DNA from: Turbatrix aceti | Taxonomy: Eukaryota; Nematoda; Chromadorea; Rhabditida; Panagrolaimidae | Assembly (NCBI GenBank): GCA_963969345.1 | Contig: OZ017767.1 | Location: 11,910,471-11,974,470, forward strand | Direction of reading: 5' to 3' | DNA: 64,000 bases | Shown: positions 11,496 to 23,190 of the stretch, in pieces | Numbering within the stretch: position 1 is the stretch's first letter | How the letters are laid out: each line of letters starts with the position of its first letter | The notes under the pieces: model-generated | Told to the model about the DNA's origin: nothing | The model's database searches: none | What the model saw: the letters and a program-made list of their open reading frames with translations, nothing else | Translations under genes and position numbers: made by a program

Positions 11496-11505
11496 TATAT
11501 AAAAG
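11496..11505 (+). promoter_or_regulatory. TATA box of receptor gene 1
   Basis: TATATAAAAG about 100 bp upstream of the ATG at 11605. Equivalent TATA-like sequences precede receptor genes 4 and 6. Confidence 0.45.
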
Positions 11506-11604
11506 CAGTTTTACACAAGGTAATAGCTAATTATTTGCTCATAATAAAAGTCAAAACGCAAATTTACAATCTGTAATTTTTGTTTATTGCAAATTCATAA
11601 AATC

Positions 11605-12764
11605 ATGCTGATCCAATTTGCTCGCATCTGTTACATTGTTATTTTTTGTCTCTGTCTGCCGATAAATTTCTTATTACTGCATCTGATCAAAAGATACACA
11701 CCGCAGGGCATGCGAGACTACAGTAAGCTTATGATCATTGCTACTGTCGTAGACATTCTCACAAACATCGTCTATACTTTGGTACAACTGGTAAGTTGTC
11801 AAAATAACAAAAAAAATGATTGGGGTTTGTGTTTAGGAGATGGACGTTTTTGCTAACATTTTCTATACAAGAAACGGCGCGTACTGGAACGAATTCATTC
11901 CAAAGTTTTTGCGTTGTACCAACGTTGGACTTTACTCTTTTATGAACGAAATATCACTTATTGCTTTACCTTTGCAGTGTTTTAGCAGATACCTGATCAT
12001 AAACAAGTAAAATTTGAACGGTCTTGACATAAAATTTTTCAACAGTGCATATTTTCTAGAAAAAAGTCTTACAACTGGCCAATGATTGTTGCGGCCTACA
12101 CAATATGCGTTCTCATATTTGGAACTACATCCGTTCACCTAACGTTTGATTTAGCACCTGTCGAAGATGACGAAACAGCTCTAGATAACCTCTATCATCT
12201 TAAACTTTGGAGAACACAATCAGACACGAAAACAACGTTCTGTTACATTTCTATTGTAAGAATTTTTTTAGTAAAATTGATTAGCAAATTTTGTATTAAC
12301 AGAGAAAATCTGGCTTGCTTGTAAAGGCAGGCACGATGTGTATTATGACAACATCCTTCCTTGTAATTGCATTTTGGTCGATGAGAAATGTTCGTCATAC
12401 GCTGAGACATTTGAAAAATCAGATGATTGCCAAAAGCTACGAAATAGAATCACAACTTGGAGCTCGTTTGTTTTACCAGGTTGGATATTCGACCTTTTGG
12501 TGGCCCTTGTCATCATAGTTATAATTTTAGACTATTTTTCCCACTTGCACAGCGGTGATTGCGATGACAGCGTGTGTCAGTATCTATGTTCTTGGCGAGT
12601 ACTACGGTGGATGGTTTATCATACTTTTCCTTCCTCTGATACTGAACACAGTTCTTAATCCCCTGATTACGATATATTGTATCCGAACGTACCGGCGTGC
12701 ATTCTGGCGCATTTGTGTCAAACACCAGTTTACGGTCACAACTAGTAGTTCTACAGGTCACTAG
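11605..12764 (+). CDS. chemoreceptor-like 7TM GPCR, array gene 1 (320 aa)
   Basis: Five exons: 11605-11790, 11837-12006, 12060-12255, 12303-12479 and 12531-12764, with intron phases 0, 2, 0, 0. The protein has seven hydrophobic segments, a very short N-terminus, PINFLLLHLIKRYTPQGMRDYS after TM1, LPLQCFSRYLIIN at the end of TM3, and NPLITIYCIRTYRRAFWR after TM7. These features fit the nematode Str superfamily of chemosensory receptors, which detect odorants or other ligands at sensory neuron membranes. The subfamily is uncertain and the ligand unknown. It is the first member of a head-to-tail array; all intact members share the same exon lengths for exons 1-4 (186, 170, 196, 177 nt). Confidence 0.88.
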
Positions 12765-12817
12765 GAATATTATGTTAGAATCAGGTTATTTTACGTGTTT
12801 TATCTAAAAAATGCGTT

Positions 12818-12837
12818 TTAGCGCATGCATGCGCTAA
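12818..12837. repeat. 20-bp perfect palindrome
   Basis: TTAGCGCATGCATGCGCTAA is its own reverse complement and lies 54 bp after the stop of receptor gene 1. The GCATGC core recurs in several places in the window, for example near 13060, 15685 and 16585. Confidence 0.6.
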
Positions 12838-13249
12838 CTTTACTTACTTTACCTATTATTTGTACCCATTTGTACCTATTATCTTGTACTTTATTATCAC
12901 AATGCGTTGTTTGAAATAAATACTTTTTATAAAAGATATCAAAAACGATAATTATCAACTTTTTCAGAAGGACATATTGCTTCAAAAATATTGGCATCTA
13001 AAAATTTGTATCTAGTCTACGACCGAGATGCGTGCGCACTGAAAGACAAAAACTCGCAAACGCATGCGCGTTCGCGACGTGCGTTGCACAATAGACTAAT
13101 TAATTACGCTATAGCAAAGTGACGTGAAAATACCGTCAAAAAAGTATACCTTGTTCCAAGTGAATTAGCTGTTATCAGTTTTTTTTTGTATTTTTAATCG
13201 TCGTCGTCGTCGGTTCATTTAAAGTTCATGCAACCATAAACATAACCTT

Positions 13250-13440
13250 CAACCTGACGTTGTAGTCTATCCAACAAAAAAATCTTACCGCATTAAAAAA
13301 TTCTATTGGTTGGAGACAGATGAAAGAAACTTGAATGTTTGTGATTAAATTTGAAAAATCGACTTTCAATCATTGGAAAAAAACATAAATCAATGATCAA
13401 GCATGACACAGAGCGAAACTTTGTTTGTCTACAACACAAC
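13250..13440 (+). repeat. upstream duplicated segment, copy before receptor gene 2
   Basis: Partner of 10951-11100, with the same blocks in the same order and moderate divergence. It lies about 0.6-0.75 kb upstream of the ATG of gene 2, as expected from tandem duplication that carried upstream DNA along. Confidence 0.55.
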
Positions 13441-14018
13441 AGCATGCTATTTTGTTTGATTGTGTTTTGATCATTATGTTTAAAAAATTCAGTAATTACC
13501 AATCTCCTGAGGCCAGCAGTAAAAACACAGAGTTAACAGCAACAAACACTGAATTTGGTTGAACAATTTTTACGCAAAATTTTTAATATTTTTGTTTTTC
13601 TCAGTAACAAAAATATTTTCTCAATTTGTTGTGTGCTTCATTCACAGAACTGCTACTATATTGTTTTCTTTATTTTTATTTGTAATGAAACAAAGGCTGC
13701 CAAGTTACAAATAACAGTACAAATAAGCACGCCATTGACCTACTCGGCAACAAATACAAATGAAAAAATTGTGACCCTGTATTCTCACTGTTTTATTATA
13801 ACAAGTGAACTCGCTGTTTTCGTCGGCAATTTTTGCAAAAGTTGTGTTCATTAGACCGAAAAAAATAAGTTGGTGACCTTTTGACACTCAGGTGTCGTCA
13901 GTGTCCGAATATTTGATTCTGCGTATTTATAACCTAAGTTAGCTGCTGTACTGAGTGAACACATCAACTCAAGTAAGTCCCGTTGTTCTCTACAAATTTA
14001 TGATAGTTATCTCTCATC

Positions 14019-15246
14019 ATGCTTCTCGAATTCAACCAAATCTATTACATTTTTATTTTCTGCCTCAGCATGCCGATCAACTTCACGTTACTCTACCTTA
14101 TCAAAAAGCATACTCCACATGGCATGCGACAGTATAGCAAGCTTATGGTCGTAGCCACTGTTGTAGACATTATGACAAGCTTTACTTACACTTTTGTACA
14201 AATGGTTAGCTAAAAAATTTGCAACATTTTTTTATATAGCTGAAATTTTAGGAATTAGAAGTCATTGATGGCATTTTTTACTCAAGAAACGGCGCTTACT
14301 GGAGCAAATACGTCCCAAAATCCCTGCGTTGTACCAGCGATGGACTCTATTCTTTCATGTATGAAATGGCTCTCATTGCTTTGCCTCTGCAGTGTTTTAG
14401 CAGATACTTGATCGTCAACAGGTTTGTATCTTGCATTGTCAAACAATTTATTTTTTCCTGCAAACATTTATTTAAATGTTAAAACAACACCAATCTAAAA
14501 TATAAATTTTATGCTAAAATCGTATACAATTTTCAGAAAAAAATCTTACAACTGGATTATGGTCGCTGCTGCCTACGCAATCTGCGCCGTCATATTTGGA
14601 GTCGCAGACATGCTTCTTACCATAAATTTTGAACCTGTGGAAAACAATAGAACAGCTTTAGATAACCTGCGTCGCCTAAAACTTTGGACAATGCAGTCAG
14701 ATGCTGAAGAAACTTTTTGTTACATTCCAATTGTAAGAAATTCGAAAAGCATATGGTTAACAAATTTATTTTTTTAGTTCAACTATGGCCTAGTTGTAAA
14801 AGTTCTTACGATGTGCATAATGACAATATTTTTCCTCTTAGTTACATTTTGGTCAATGAAAGAAGTTCGTAATACCCTCAAAAGTTTGAAAACTCAGATG
14901 ATTGCTAAGAGTTTTGAAATAGAAAAGCAGCTTGGCATTCGTTTGTTTTATCAGGTGGGATTATAAGCTACAAATATTTTGTGATTTGTACAAATTTTAG
15001 ACAATTTTTCCTACGTTTGCTGGAGTCATTGCGATGACGGCATGCGTTAGCGTGTATGTCCTCGGCGAGTACTACGGTGGCTGGTTTATTATAATTTGTC
15101 TACCCTTTATACTCAACACTATTCTCAATCCTTTGATTACAATTTACTGTATTCGAACGTATCGACATGCACTCTGGCGTATGTGTACCAGAGGCCAGTT
15201 TTCGATCACAATTAATAGTACAACGAGAAATATTATGGAATCTTGA
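14019..15246 (+). CDS. chemoreceptor-like 7TM GPCR, array gene 2 (324 aa)
   Basis: Exons 14019-14204, 14252-14421, 14537-14732, 14778-14954 and 15001-15246. Exon lengths 1-4 and all intron phases match gene 1. Markers include MPINFTLLYLIKKHTPHGMR, LPLQCFSRYLIVN, a TM5-6 linker starting FWSMKEVRNTLKSL, and NPLITIYCIRTYRHALWR after TM7. Exon 2 is the most divergent part (ELEVIDGIFYSRNG where others have EMDV...YTRNG), and exon 4 starts FNYGL in place of the usual YKSGL. Intact, with no stop or frameshift. Str-superfamily receptor by the same reasoning as gene 1; ligand unknown. Confidence 0.88.
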
Positions 15247-17226
15247 ATTCTATCATTATTTTACCTGTTGCTCATAGATTATCTACCTGTGTGTTAAAAA
15301 CAAGTGTGCACCAAAGCGTGTCAGTAGACGTCTGCAGAATAAAAAACAACAATTAGAGCGTGATAAACGACGGCTACTAAACTGTTGCATGTTGATGATC
15401 ATTTGTAAAGTCTGAGGGTCATCACATATTAATAAGAAAACAAACACATGAATCACGCATCAATTTCCCAGTCAGGCATGCAACCAACTTGTTTTTTTTC
15501 AAAAATGTTTGGCAACTACACTTTTTTTGTCTTAATTGTTGAAAATAAAAAAAACTTGATCAATTGAAATGTCATAATCTTTCTGTTAAATTAAAATTTG
15601 TAACGAAATTAATTTTTTTAGATTAGATAACTGTCCAATCCAGTGTTATAATCCTTTCAGGCTGGCTTTTCAAAAATGTGTGCGCATGCGATGCATGCGC
15701 CGCTCATGATTGTGCCATGCTTACAAACTTTACACTCGTACAGGATTACATAAAAGTTTAGCAAAAATTGATTTTGTCTAAACGATTGTACACACGATTG
15801 TACACACAATAGTCTTTTCATTTTTGTTTTTTATGCTTTGTGAGCTGTGAGCTACAAGCATCCAAAAATAGCTTTTTTCGATTATAATTATGATCATAAC
15901 AAAAAAAGTTTACCCGAAAATTTCTTCAACTCTGGTATAAAGTTGCATTAAGAGGTGAGGAACGTATACAGAAAAAACTACGCGAATCTAAACCCTGTGC
16001 TTCGAGAAATACGCTGATAACTATAACCGCTTAAAAGTGCGCGCGTGCCCCTCCGGATCTTCATTCAAAGCGCTCATAATAGAGAATAATGTGTGTATGT
16101 TCCCTTAAAAAAAGCCCACGTCTGTTAAAAAGAAGTACAAGACTGTATTATGAAGCAATCGGAACTTCAAAGCAACATTCGTGCAGCGCCGTGGTCGGTT
16201 AGAGGAAGCACGACGACGGAAAGCGAACCGGCAACGATAAACTAGGACAGCGCCGTTAGAATCACACCATTCGCCCGTTAGAATCACACTATTCGCTCGT
16301 CGAATTTGCTCGCACTATGGCCGATAGAGTCCTAAGGGATAGGGCTGGGAAAATGAAAGCGACGCACATCAAATAATAAATGTTGCACACAGCATTTTTT
16401 CAGGTGAACCTGACAATCATGGCTTTCTGTCGCTCTTACTGGCCACTGCACTGCACGAATGTTGCTTCGAAGTTCCGATTACTTCATAATACAGTCTTGT
16501 ACTTCTTTTCAACAGACATGGGCTTTTTTTAAGAGAACATACACAAGTTATTCTCTATTATGAGCGCTTGAATTCGGATGGGCATGCGCGCACTTTTAAG
16601 GGATGATAGTTATCAGCGTGTTTTTCGAAGCACAAGGTTTAGATTCGCGTAGTTTTTTCTGTATACGTTTCTCACCTTCAAATGTACCTGTATACCAATT
16701 TTGAAGAATTTTTATCATAAAGTTTTTTTGTTATGATCATAATTGTAATCGAAAAAAGCTATTTTTGGATGCTAGTAGCTCAGCTCGCAAAGCATAGAAA
16801 ACAAAAATGAAAAGATCATTGTGAAGCTAAAAATGTTTACAATTGTTTTTAAACAATTTAAAAAAATGTAAAGTTATACTATTAGCTTTGATTTCAATTC
16901 ATTAAATATTTCAATGTTGTATATTAATAGAAAGTATGATAATTGTTGCTGCAGAGCAGCGCATATGTTTTTTCCCATGTACAATTACTTTGTCAAAGAA
17001 AACTGTTGTTTTATGTACTTTTTTGTGTTAATTGAACCGAAAACTACATATATATCATTACAAAACCAAAAAATGAGTTGTCAATGTCGTCCTAATGATA
17101 TGTCATTATGAACATTGTGTGACATAAAAGCATAAGATCATTACTTACATACTTCACTTGTTGCAATAATCAAGACGAAAACTACATTTGACTATCATTA
17201 TTTCCTTTGTCATTGTATTTATAATC
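15247..17226. other. spacer between receptor genes 2 and 3
   Basis: About 2 kb, the longest gap inside the array, explained largely by the 1 kb foldback repeat at 15805-16823. No exons found. Confidence 0.55.
15805..16823. mobile_element. 1.0-kb foldback (long inverted repeat) element
   Basis: Two arms of about 390 bp (15805-16195 and 16441-16823) are inverted copies of each other with scattered mismatches. Examples are CTTTTCATTTTTGTTTT at the left tip against its complement at the right tip, and GTACAAGACTGTATTATGAA near the inner ends. The centre (about 16196-16440) is unique apart from a short direct repeat of GTTAGAATCACAC. No transposase frame is present. This is the structure of a non-autonomous foldback transposon or a large MITE. 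The exact termini and target duplication are unclear. Confidence 0.8.
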
Positions 17227-18493
17227 ATGCTTGTAAAATTTGCTCGTGTGTATTACATGGTCATATTTTTTCTATGTATGCCGATAAATTTAATGTTACT
17301 TTATCTTATCAAAAAGCACACGCCACAGAGCATGCGGGAGTACAGTAGGCTTATGATTGTAGCGACCGTCGTAGACATTATTACAAACTGTGTATACACT
17401 TTTGTACAACTGGTATGTTATAATACGCATTAATTTTTTTGCTATTCATCTATGACTTCAGGAAATGGACGTTTCTGGAAACATTTTTTATACAAGGAAC
17501 GGCGCTTGCTGGAATGAATACATACCCAAGACGCTAAGGTGTACAAGCGTCGGGCTTTATTCTTTTATGTACGAAATGGCAGTCATAGCATTACCCTTGC
17601 AGTGTTTTAGCAGATACTTAATTATAAACAGGTTTGTATCATTTGCAAATTTTGCTTACCGTTTTACTCTAAAATTTTTTATTCAGTGTTTTTCAACAGG
17701 TAAGTTTTTTAGTTAACAAAAAAAAACAAATTCGTAAAATGGTTACTAAATTTTGTATGAGTGTATATTTTTTAATTGCGCGTTTTCCAGAAAAAAATCC
17801 TACAACTGGCCCATGATTGCTGCGGCCTATGCAATATGTTTTTTCTTATTTGGAGCAACATCTATGCATCTAACATTTGGTTTGGCACCTGTGGAAGACA
17901 ATAATACTACTCTGGCAAACCTTTATCATCTTAAACTTTGGACAACACAATCCGATGCAAAAACCACATTTTGTTACATTCCTATCGTAAAATCAGAATT
18001 TTGTAAATTAATTTTTACATTTTTTAATTTTAGCACAAGTCTGGCTTACTAGTAAAGGTATGCACTATGTGTATAATGACAACATTTTTTCTTTTCATCA
18101 CTTTTTGGTCAATGCAAAAAGTTCGTCAGACGCTGAAAAAGTTAAAAACTCAGATGATAGCTAGAAGCTATGAAATAGAATCTCAGCTTGGCATCCGTTT
18201 GTTTTATCAGGTTATATTTTCAAATTTCTAACTGAATTTTGTGTTTTAAATTAATTCAGACTATTTTTCCGACATTTACGGCATTAATTGCCATGACTGC
18301 ATGCATCAGTGTCTACGTCCTTGGCGAGTACTACGGTGGATGGTTTATCATACTTTTTCTCCCTCTTGTACTCAACACAATTCTCAATCCGCTGATTACG
18401 ATTTGTTGTATTCGAGCTTACAGACTTGCACTTTGGAGCATCTGTGTCAAACATCAGTTTACAGTCACAACTAGTAGTTCAGCAATACATTAA
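17227..18493 (+). CDS. chemoreceptor-like 7TM GPCR, array gene 3 (320 aa)
   Basis: Exons 17227-17412, 17462-17631, 17791-17986, 18034-18210 and 18260-18493, with the array's fixed exon lengths and phases. Shows MPINLMLLYLIKKHTPQSMR, EMDVSGNIFYTRNGACWNEY, LPLQCFSRYLIIN, LAPVEDNNTTL in the loop between TM4 and TM5, and NPLITICCIRAYRLALWS after TM7. The ATG at 17227 aligns with that of the other members; in-frame codons further upstream would add residues absent from them. Intact. Str-superfamily chemoreceptor, ligand unknown. Confidence 0.88.
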
Positions 18494-19134
18494 AAAACTA
18501 GACGATACTTTTATCAGCTGAATATTTATGTACAAGTTTTATCTAGCAAAATAAGAAGTAATATGTATGTACGTACGAGTGCGTAACAAGTAATTTTGTA
18601 ATATACCTCGATGCACTAATAAAGATAAAAATGTTTTGGTAATAAAGAACGATAAGCAGCCCGACAAAGAAGTTTCGCATAAAATTTTTTTTCTAATTTT
18701 TTGTTGTATTCAAAATTTTTTGACGTATTTGTTGTATGCATCCTTGAAGTTAAAACTTTTAACACAACCCGAACACAACCCGATACAAAAAATTTTAACT
18801 TAAAAGGAATGCCTAGTTCATGGGTTCATGGTGACATACAGGTAAAATCGTTTTTTTGCAAAATTAATTGGCTCTGTTGTATTAGATATATATAAAAAAA
18901 ATCACTTTTTTTTTTGCATTTTTTTTGCCGTTGTTGGTTACATGCCATTTCTGTGTACATATTTTACGTTCATTGTTTTTCCCACACGTCTATTGAATTG
19001 AAAACAATAAAAGAAGAGATTACAGAAGTGAACAACAATCTTAGACAACTACAATAGGAAATAATATTTAATTTTTGACGTCATTTAGAAACGAAACGAT
19101 GCATTGCGTTCAGTAATCTTCTGCCCCAGCAGAC
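18494..19134. other. spacer between receptor genes 3 and 4
   Basis: AT-rich; nothing recognised apart from the promoter elements expected for gene 4. Confidence 0.5.
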
Positions 19135-19144
19135 TATATATAAG
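19135..19144 (+). promoter_or_regulatory. TATA box of receptor gene 4
   Basis: TATATATAAG about 46-55 bp before the ATG at 19190. Confidence 0.45.
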
Positions 19145-19189
19145 TCAAAAACAAGATTCAAACACTTTCTTGGTAAAAAAACAGAAATC

Positions 19190-20407
19190 ATGCTCATTGA
19201 ATTCTGTCGCCTTTATTATGTTGTTATTTTTGTTCTTTGTATGACGATAAATTTTACGCTACTTTTCCTGATTAAACGGCACTCACCGCATTGCATGCGA
19301 GAGTACAGTAAGCTTATGGTTATTTCAACTGTTGTAGACATTATAACAAACATAGCATATTCTTTTGTACAACTGGTGTGCTAGAGATATTAATAATTAG
19401 CAATATTTGAAAGTTCTGTAATTTCAGGAGATGGACGTTATCGGTGAACTATATTATACAAGGAACGGCGCATACTGGAACGAATACATTACAAAATCTT
19501 TGCGTTGTACCAACGTCGGGCTATACGCTTTTGTATACGAAATTGCTCTCATTGCTTTGCCTTTGCAGTGTTTTAGTAGGTACCTGATCATAAACAGGTT
19601 CGTTTTTAAGTTGCTCTTTAAATTAATAATTTTAAATAAAAATTTGTTAATCTCTGCACCATCGGATATTTTTAAAAGCTGAACATTTTTCAGAAAAACC
19701 CATTTTAACTGGATAATGATTGTTGCGATCTACTCAATATCTGCTTTCATATTTGGCGCTGCAGCTTTGCACGTAACACTTGATTTAGAACCTGTAGAAG
19801 ACAACAAAGCAGCTCTGGAAAATCTCTACCGTCTTGAACTCTGGACAACACAACCCGATACAAAATCAACTTTTTGTTACATTTCAATCGTAAGAATTTT
19901 TTTTGAAAAAGTTCACAAATTTTATTTTTATTTAGTACAAGTCTGGTATGATTGTTTTTGTCACTACAATGGTTATTATGACAATGTTTTTTCTTGTAAT
20001 CACGTTTTGGTCTATGAGAAAAGTTCGAAAGACACTTTGTGAGCTTAAAACTCATATGATTGCAAAAAATTACGAATTGGAATCCCAGCTGGGCGTTCGT
20101 TTGTTTTATCAGGTACGGCTGTTTACGAGACACCGCAACAAGAAAACACTGTAACTGTATTTAATTTCAGACCATATTTCCAACTTTTACAGCCCTTCTC
20201 GCCATGACAGCTTGCGCCAGCGTATATATTTTAGGCGAATACTATGGTGGTTGGTTTGTCGTGCTATTTCTTCCTCTTGTACTCAACACAATTCTTAATC
20301 CTCTGATTACGATTTACTGTATCCGAACGTATCGTCGTGCACTTTGGCGCATTTGCATCAAACACAAGCTAACAGTCACAGCTAATAGCAGTTCAATGAT
20401 GAACTAA
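19190..20407 (+). CDS. chemoreceptor-like 7TM GPCR, array gene 4 (321 aa)
   Basis: Exons 19190-19375, 19428-19597, 19694-19889, 19936-20112 and 20171-20407. Shows MTINFTLLFLIKRHSPHCMR, EMDVIGELYYTRNGAYWNEY, LPLQCFSRYLIIN, FWSMRKVRKTLCEL, and NPLITIYCIRTYRRALWR. Exon 3 begins RKTHFNWIM, a slight variant of the array's KKSYNW. Intact. It shares LEPVEDNK with gene 5 of the array, so these two appear closer to each other than to gene 1. Str-superfamily chemoreceptor, ligand unknown. Confidence 0.88.
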
Positions 20408-20772
20408 AAACGTTAAAGTATATCAAACTTGACCGTCCTTTGACTTGCAACACAATCTACTATTATGATAGTACTCGTGATCTCAAGTTAATCATACTGT
20501 AATATCACAATATGTTTTCAAATCAATAAAAGACAAAGACATAATACGTGCGATTTCAAGTTTTTTTCCAATTAATGGTGCCATTTTTGAGTTTACTTAA
20601 CCGAAAAAAAGATATCATACCCGAAAAAAGGTAAGACAGAAAATTAAATTTCTAATTTTTGATAAAACATGTGTAATCAACGCTTTCTTTTTGCTTGATG
20701 TACAAAGCAAGCCAACACAAAACCCATGCCAGTATATTCTACAAATATTGTTTTTCGTGACGTTGTAAAATC

Positions 20773-21530
20773 ATGCGTATAAAATTTTCTCGTATTTATT
20801 ATCTCATTACTTTTTGCCTCAGCGTATCAATAAACTTTACGTTACTTTACCTAATAAAAAGACACCAAAGCATGCGGGAGTACAGTAAGCTTATGGTCAT
20901 TGGAACTGTTGTAGACATTGTTACAAACACTGTCTACTCTTTTGTACAACTGGTTTGTTAAAAAAGGATAATTAACAATTTTTAAATTTTGTATATGTAA
21001 ATTTATTACATGGAAGTTGTCGGAAACATATTTTACACAAGATACGGTGCTTACTGGAACGAATAGATTCTGAAATCTCTGCGTTGTACCAGTGATGGAC
21101 TTTATGCTTTTATGTGCGAAATTGCAGTGTTAGTTTTATTACAATTCTGGATTGCTTGTATGATAAAGGCATGCACAATGTGTTTTATGACGACATTATT
21201 TCTTGTAATTACATTTTGGTCAAGGCAAAAAGTTCGTCAAACGCTGAAAATTTTAAAAACTTAGATGGTAGACAAAAGTTATGAAATTGAAATTTACAGA
21301 CTATTTTTCCTACTTTTACTGCGATGATTGCCATACCGGCATGCAATAGCGTATGTCCCTAGCGAATATTACGGGGGCTGGCTTATTATAATGTGGCTTT
21401 TTTTATGCTTAACACAATTTTCAATCCTTTGATTACGATTTACTGTATTCGGACTTATCGGCGTGCACTATGGCGTATGTGCACTAGAAGTCAGTTTATG
21501 GTTACTGCTAGTAGTTCAGCGATGAATTAG
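20773..21530 (+). pseudogene. decayed copy of the array receptor (between genes 4 and 5)
   Basis: Exon 1 (20773-20952) is still open but has lost two codons (RHQSMREY where intact copies read KHTPxxMRxY). Exon 2 has lost its acceptor AG and carries a TAG at 21064-21066. Its second half and the whole of exon 3 are deleted, so exon 2 sequence runs almost directly into exon 4 near 21150. Exon 4 has a further in-frame TAG (LKT-stop). The exon 5 region (about 21298-21530) carries a frameshift before its GGW motif. Multiple independent lesions make this a clear pseudogene. Confidence 0.9.
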
Positions 21531-22043
21531 GAATATTATTTCAGATTCTCCAACTCGTCATTTTACTTGCAGCTCTATTTACGTGGTGTACCGAAAAATA
21601 TATATGCGTCAGTAAAATGTGTGATCTCATGCGTAGCAATTGCAGTTAATACTGTTATGAGCCACAATGCACTGTTAAAAATGATGTTTTTAAAATAAAG
21701 GACAATTGCACCTATTATAATACGTGTAGTGTACTCTATAAGACCCAATTGTTTTTGGTAAAAACCTGTGCATGCCTGCGCAAACTAGTCTACATATATG
21801 ACATTGTGTTACCATTGAAATATCATATCCTTAATCCGGACTTGCGGAAATCTTATCAGTGACGTAAATTAATTTTTTTGCTCAGCTGCGTTGTTTTTTT
21901 TAGTCGATTTGTATAAACGCCCTTGTTTGTTGCATATGTACAGATTAGTGCGCAATTATAAAGAATACTTTCTATCAAGTCAACACAAAGCAACAAAGTG
22001 CCGATAGCCGTTCACATTTTCTTTTGTTTGTCACCGCATAATC
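21531..22043. other. spacer before receptor gene 5
   Basis: About 500 bp without coding potential; presumed promoter of gene 5. Confidence 0.45.
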
Positions 22044-23190
22044 ATGTTGATCGAATTTTGCCGCATTTATTATATATTCATTTTTTTCTTTTGTATGACC
22101 GCAAATGGCACGCTACTTTTCCTGATCAAAAAACATACACCGTATTGTATGCGTGCCTACAGTAGGCTTATGATCGTAGCTACTGTTGTGGATATTTGGG
22201 TAAACATGGTTTATTCCTTTGTACAACTGGTTTGTCAATACCTAATAGACTACGATACAATTATTTTTTTAGCAAATGGATGCAAACAAAAATATTTTTT
22301 ACACCAGAAACGGCGCATACTGGAACAACTACGTTCCAAAATCGCTGCGATGCACCACTGTTGGAATTTATGCATTTGCATACGAAATCGCACTAGTTGC
22401 CCTTCCCGTGCAGTGCTTTGGACGTTACCTGATCATGCACAAGTTTGTACATATTTTGGTTCAACATGTTTAAAACTGCATAATGTTTTTTTTAGAAAAA
22501 AATCCTTCAGTTGGCTAATGATCTTTGCTCTCTACACAATACCAGCTGTTATATTTGGTGCAGCAGACATGCATCTAACATTTGGTTTAGAACCTGTGGA
22601 AGACAACAAAACAGCACTAGAAAACCTTTATCGTTTGAAACTATGGACAACGCAGCTTGATACAAAGACTACGTTTTGTTATATACCTATTGTAAGAACT
22701 TTTTAAACAAATGTAATTGACAACCTTTATTTTCAGTTTAAATCAGGTCTGCTTGTATTTGTTACCGTAATGTGTATAATGACAGTATCTTTTCTTATTA
22801 TTACGTTTTGGTCAATGAGGAAAGTTCGTAAGACACTCAACAATCTCAAAACTCATATAATAGCCAAAAATTACGAGTTAGAATCACAGCTGGGCGTTCG
22901 CTTGTTTTATCAGGTAAAATTTACTGTCTTAAAGTCAGCTTAAAATTCAATTCTAGACTATTTTTCCGAGCTTCACAGCGGTTCTTGCAATAATTGCATG
23001 CATTAGCTGCTACGTTGTTGGCGACTATTACGGCGGCTGGTTTGTTGTATTGTTTCTTCCATTTGTACTAAACACAATTTTAAACCCCCTTATTACGATT
23101 TATTGTATTCGAACGTATCGAAATGCCCTCTGGCGGATTTGCACCAAACGGCAAGTTGCAATTGCAGGCAATAGTTCGACAATGTATTAA
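22044..23190 (+). CDS. chemoreceptor-like 7TM GPCR, array gene 5 (320 aa)
   Basis: Exons 22044-22229, 22273-22442, 22496-22691, 22737-22913 and 22957-23190. Shows MTANGTLLFLIKKHTPYCMR, QMDANKNIFYTRNGAYWNNY, LPVQCFGRYLIMH, FWSMRKVRKTLNNL, a TM6-7 loop with CYVVGDYYGGWF, and NPLITIYCIRTYRNALWR. Genes 5 and 6 share the exon 2 start QMDAN and the Cys-rich ACISCY stretch, so they form a subpair. Intact. Str-superfamily receptor, ligand unknown. Confidence 0.88.

Larger units (their letters stand above)
12765..14018. other. spacer between receptor genes 1 and 2
   Basis: Contains the presumed gene 1 poly-A signal (AATAAA near 12916), a 20-bp perfect palindrome at 12818-12837, and the duplicated upstream segment at 13250-13440. 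No exon is supported. Confidence 0.5.
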
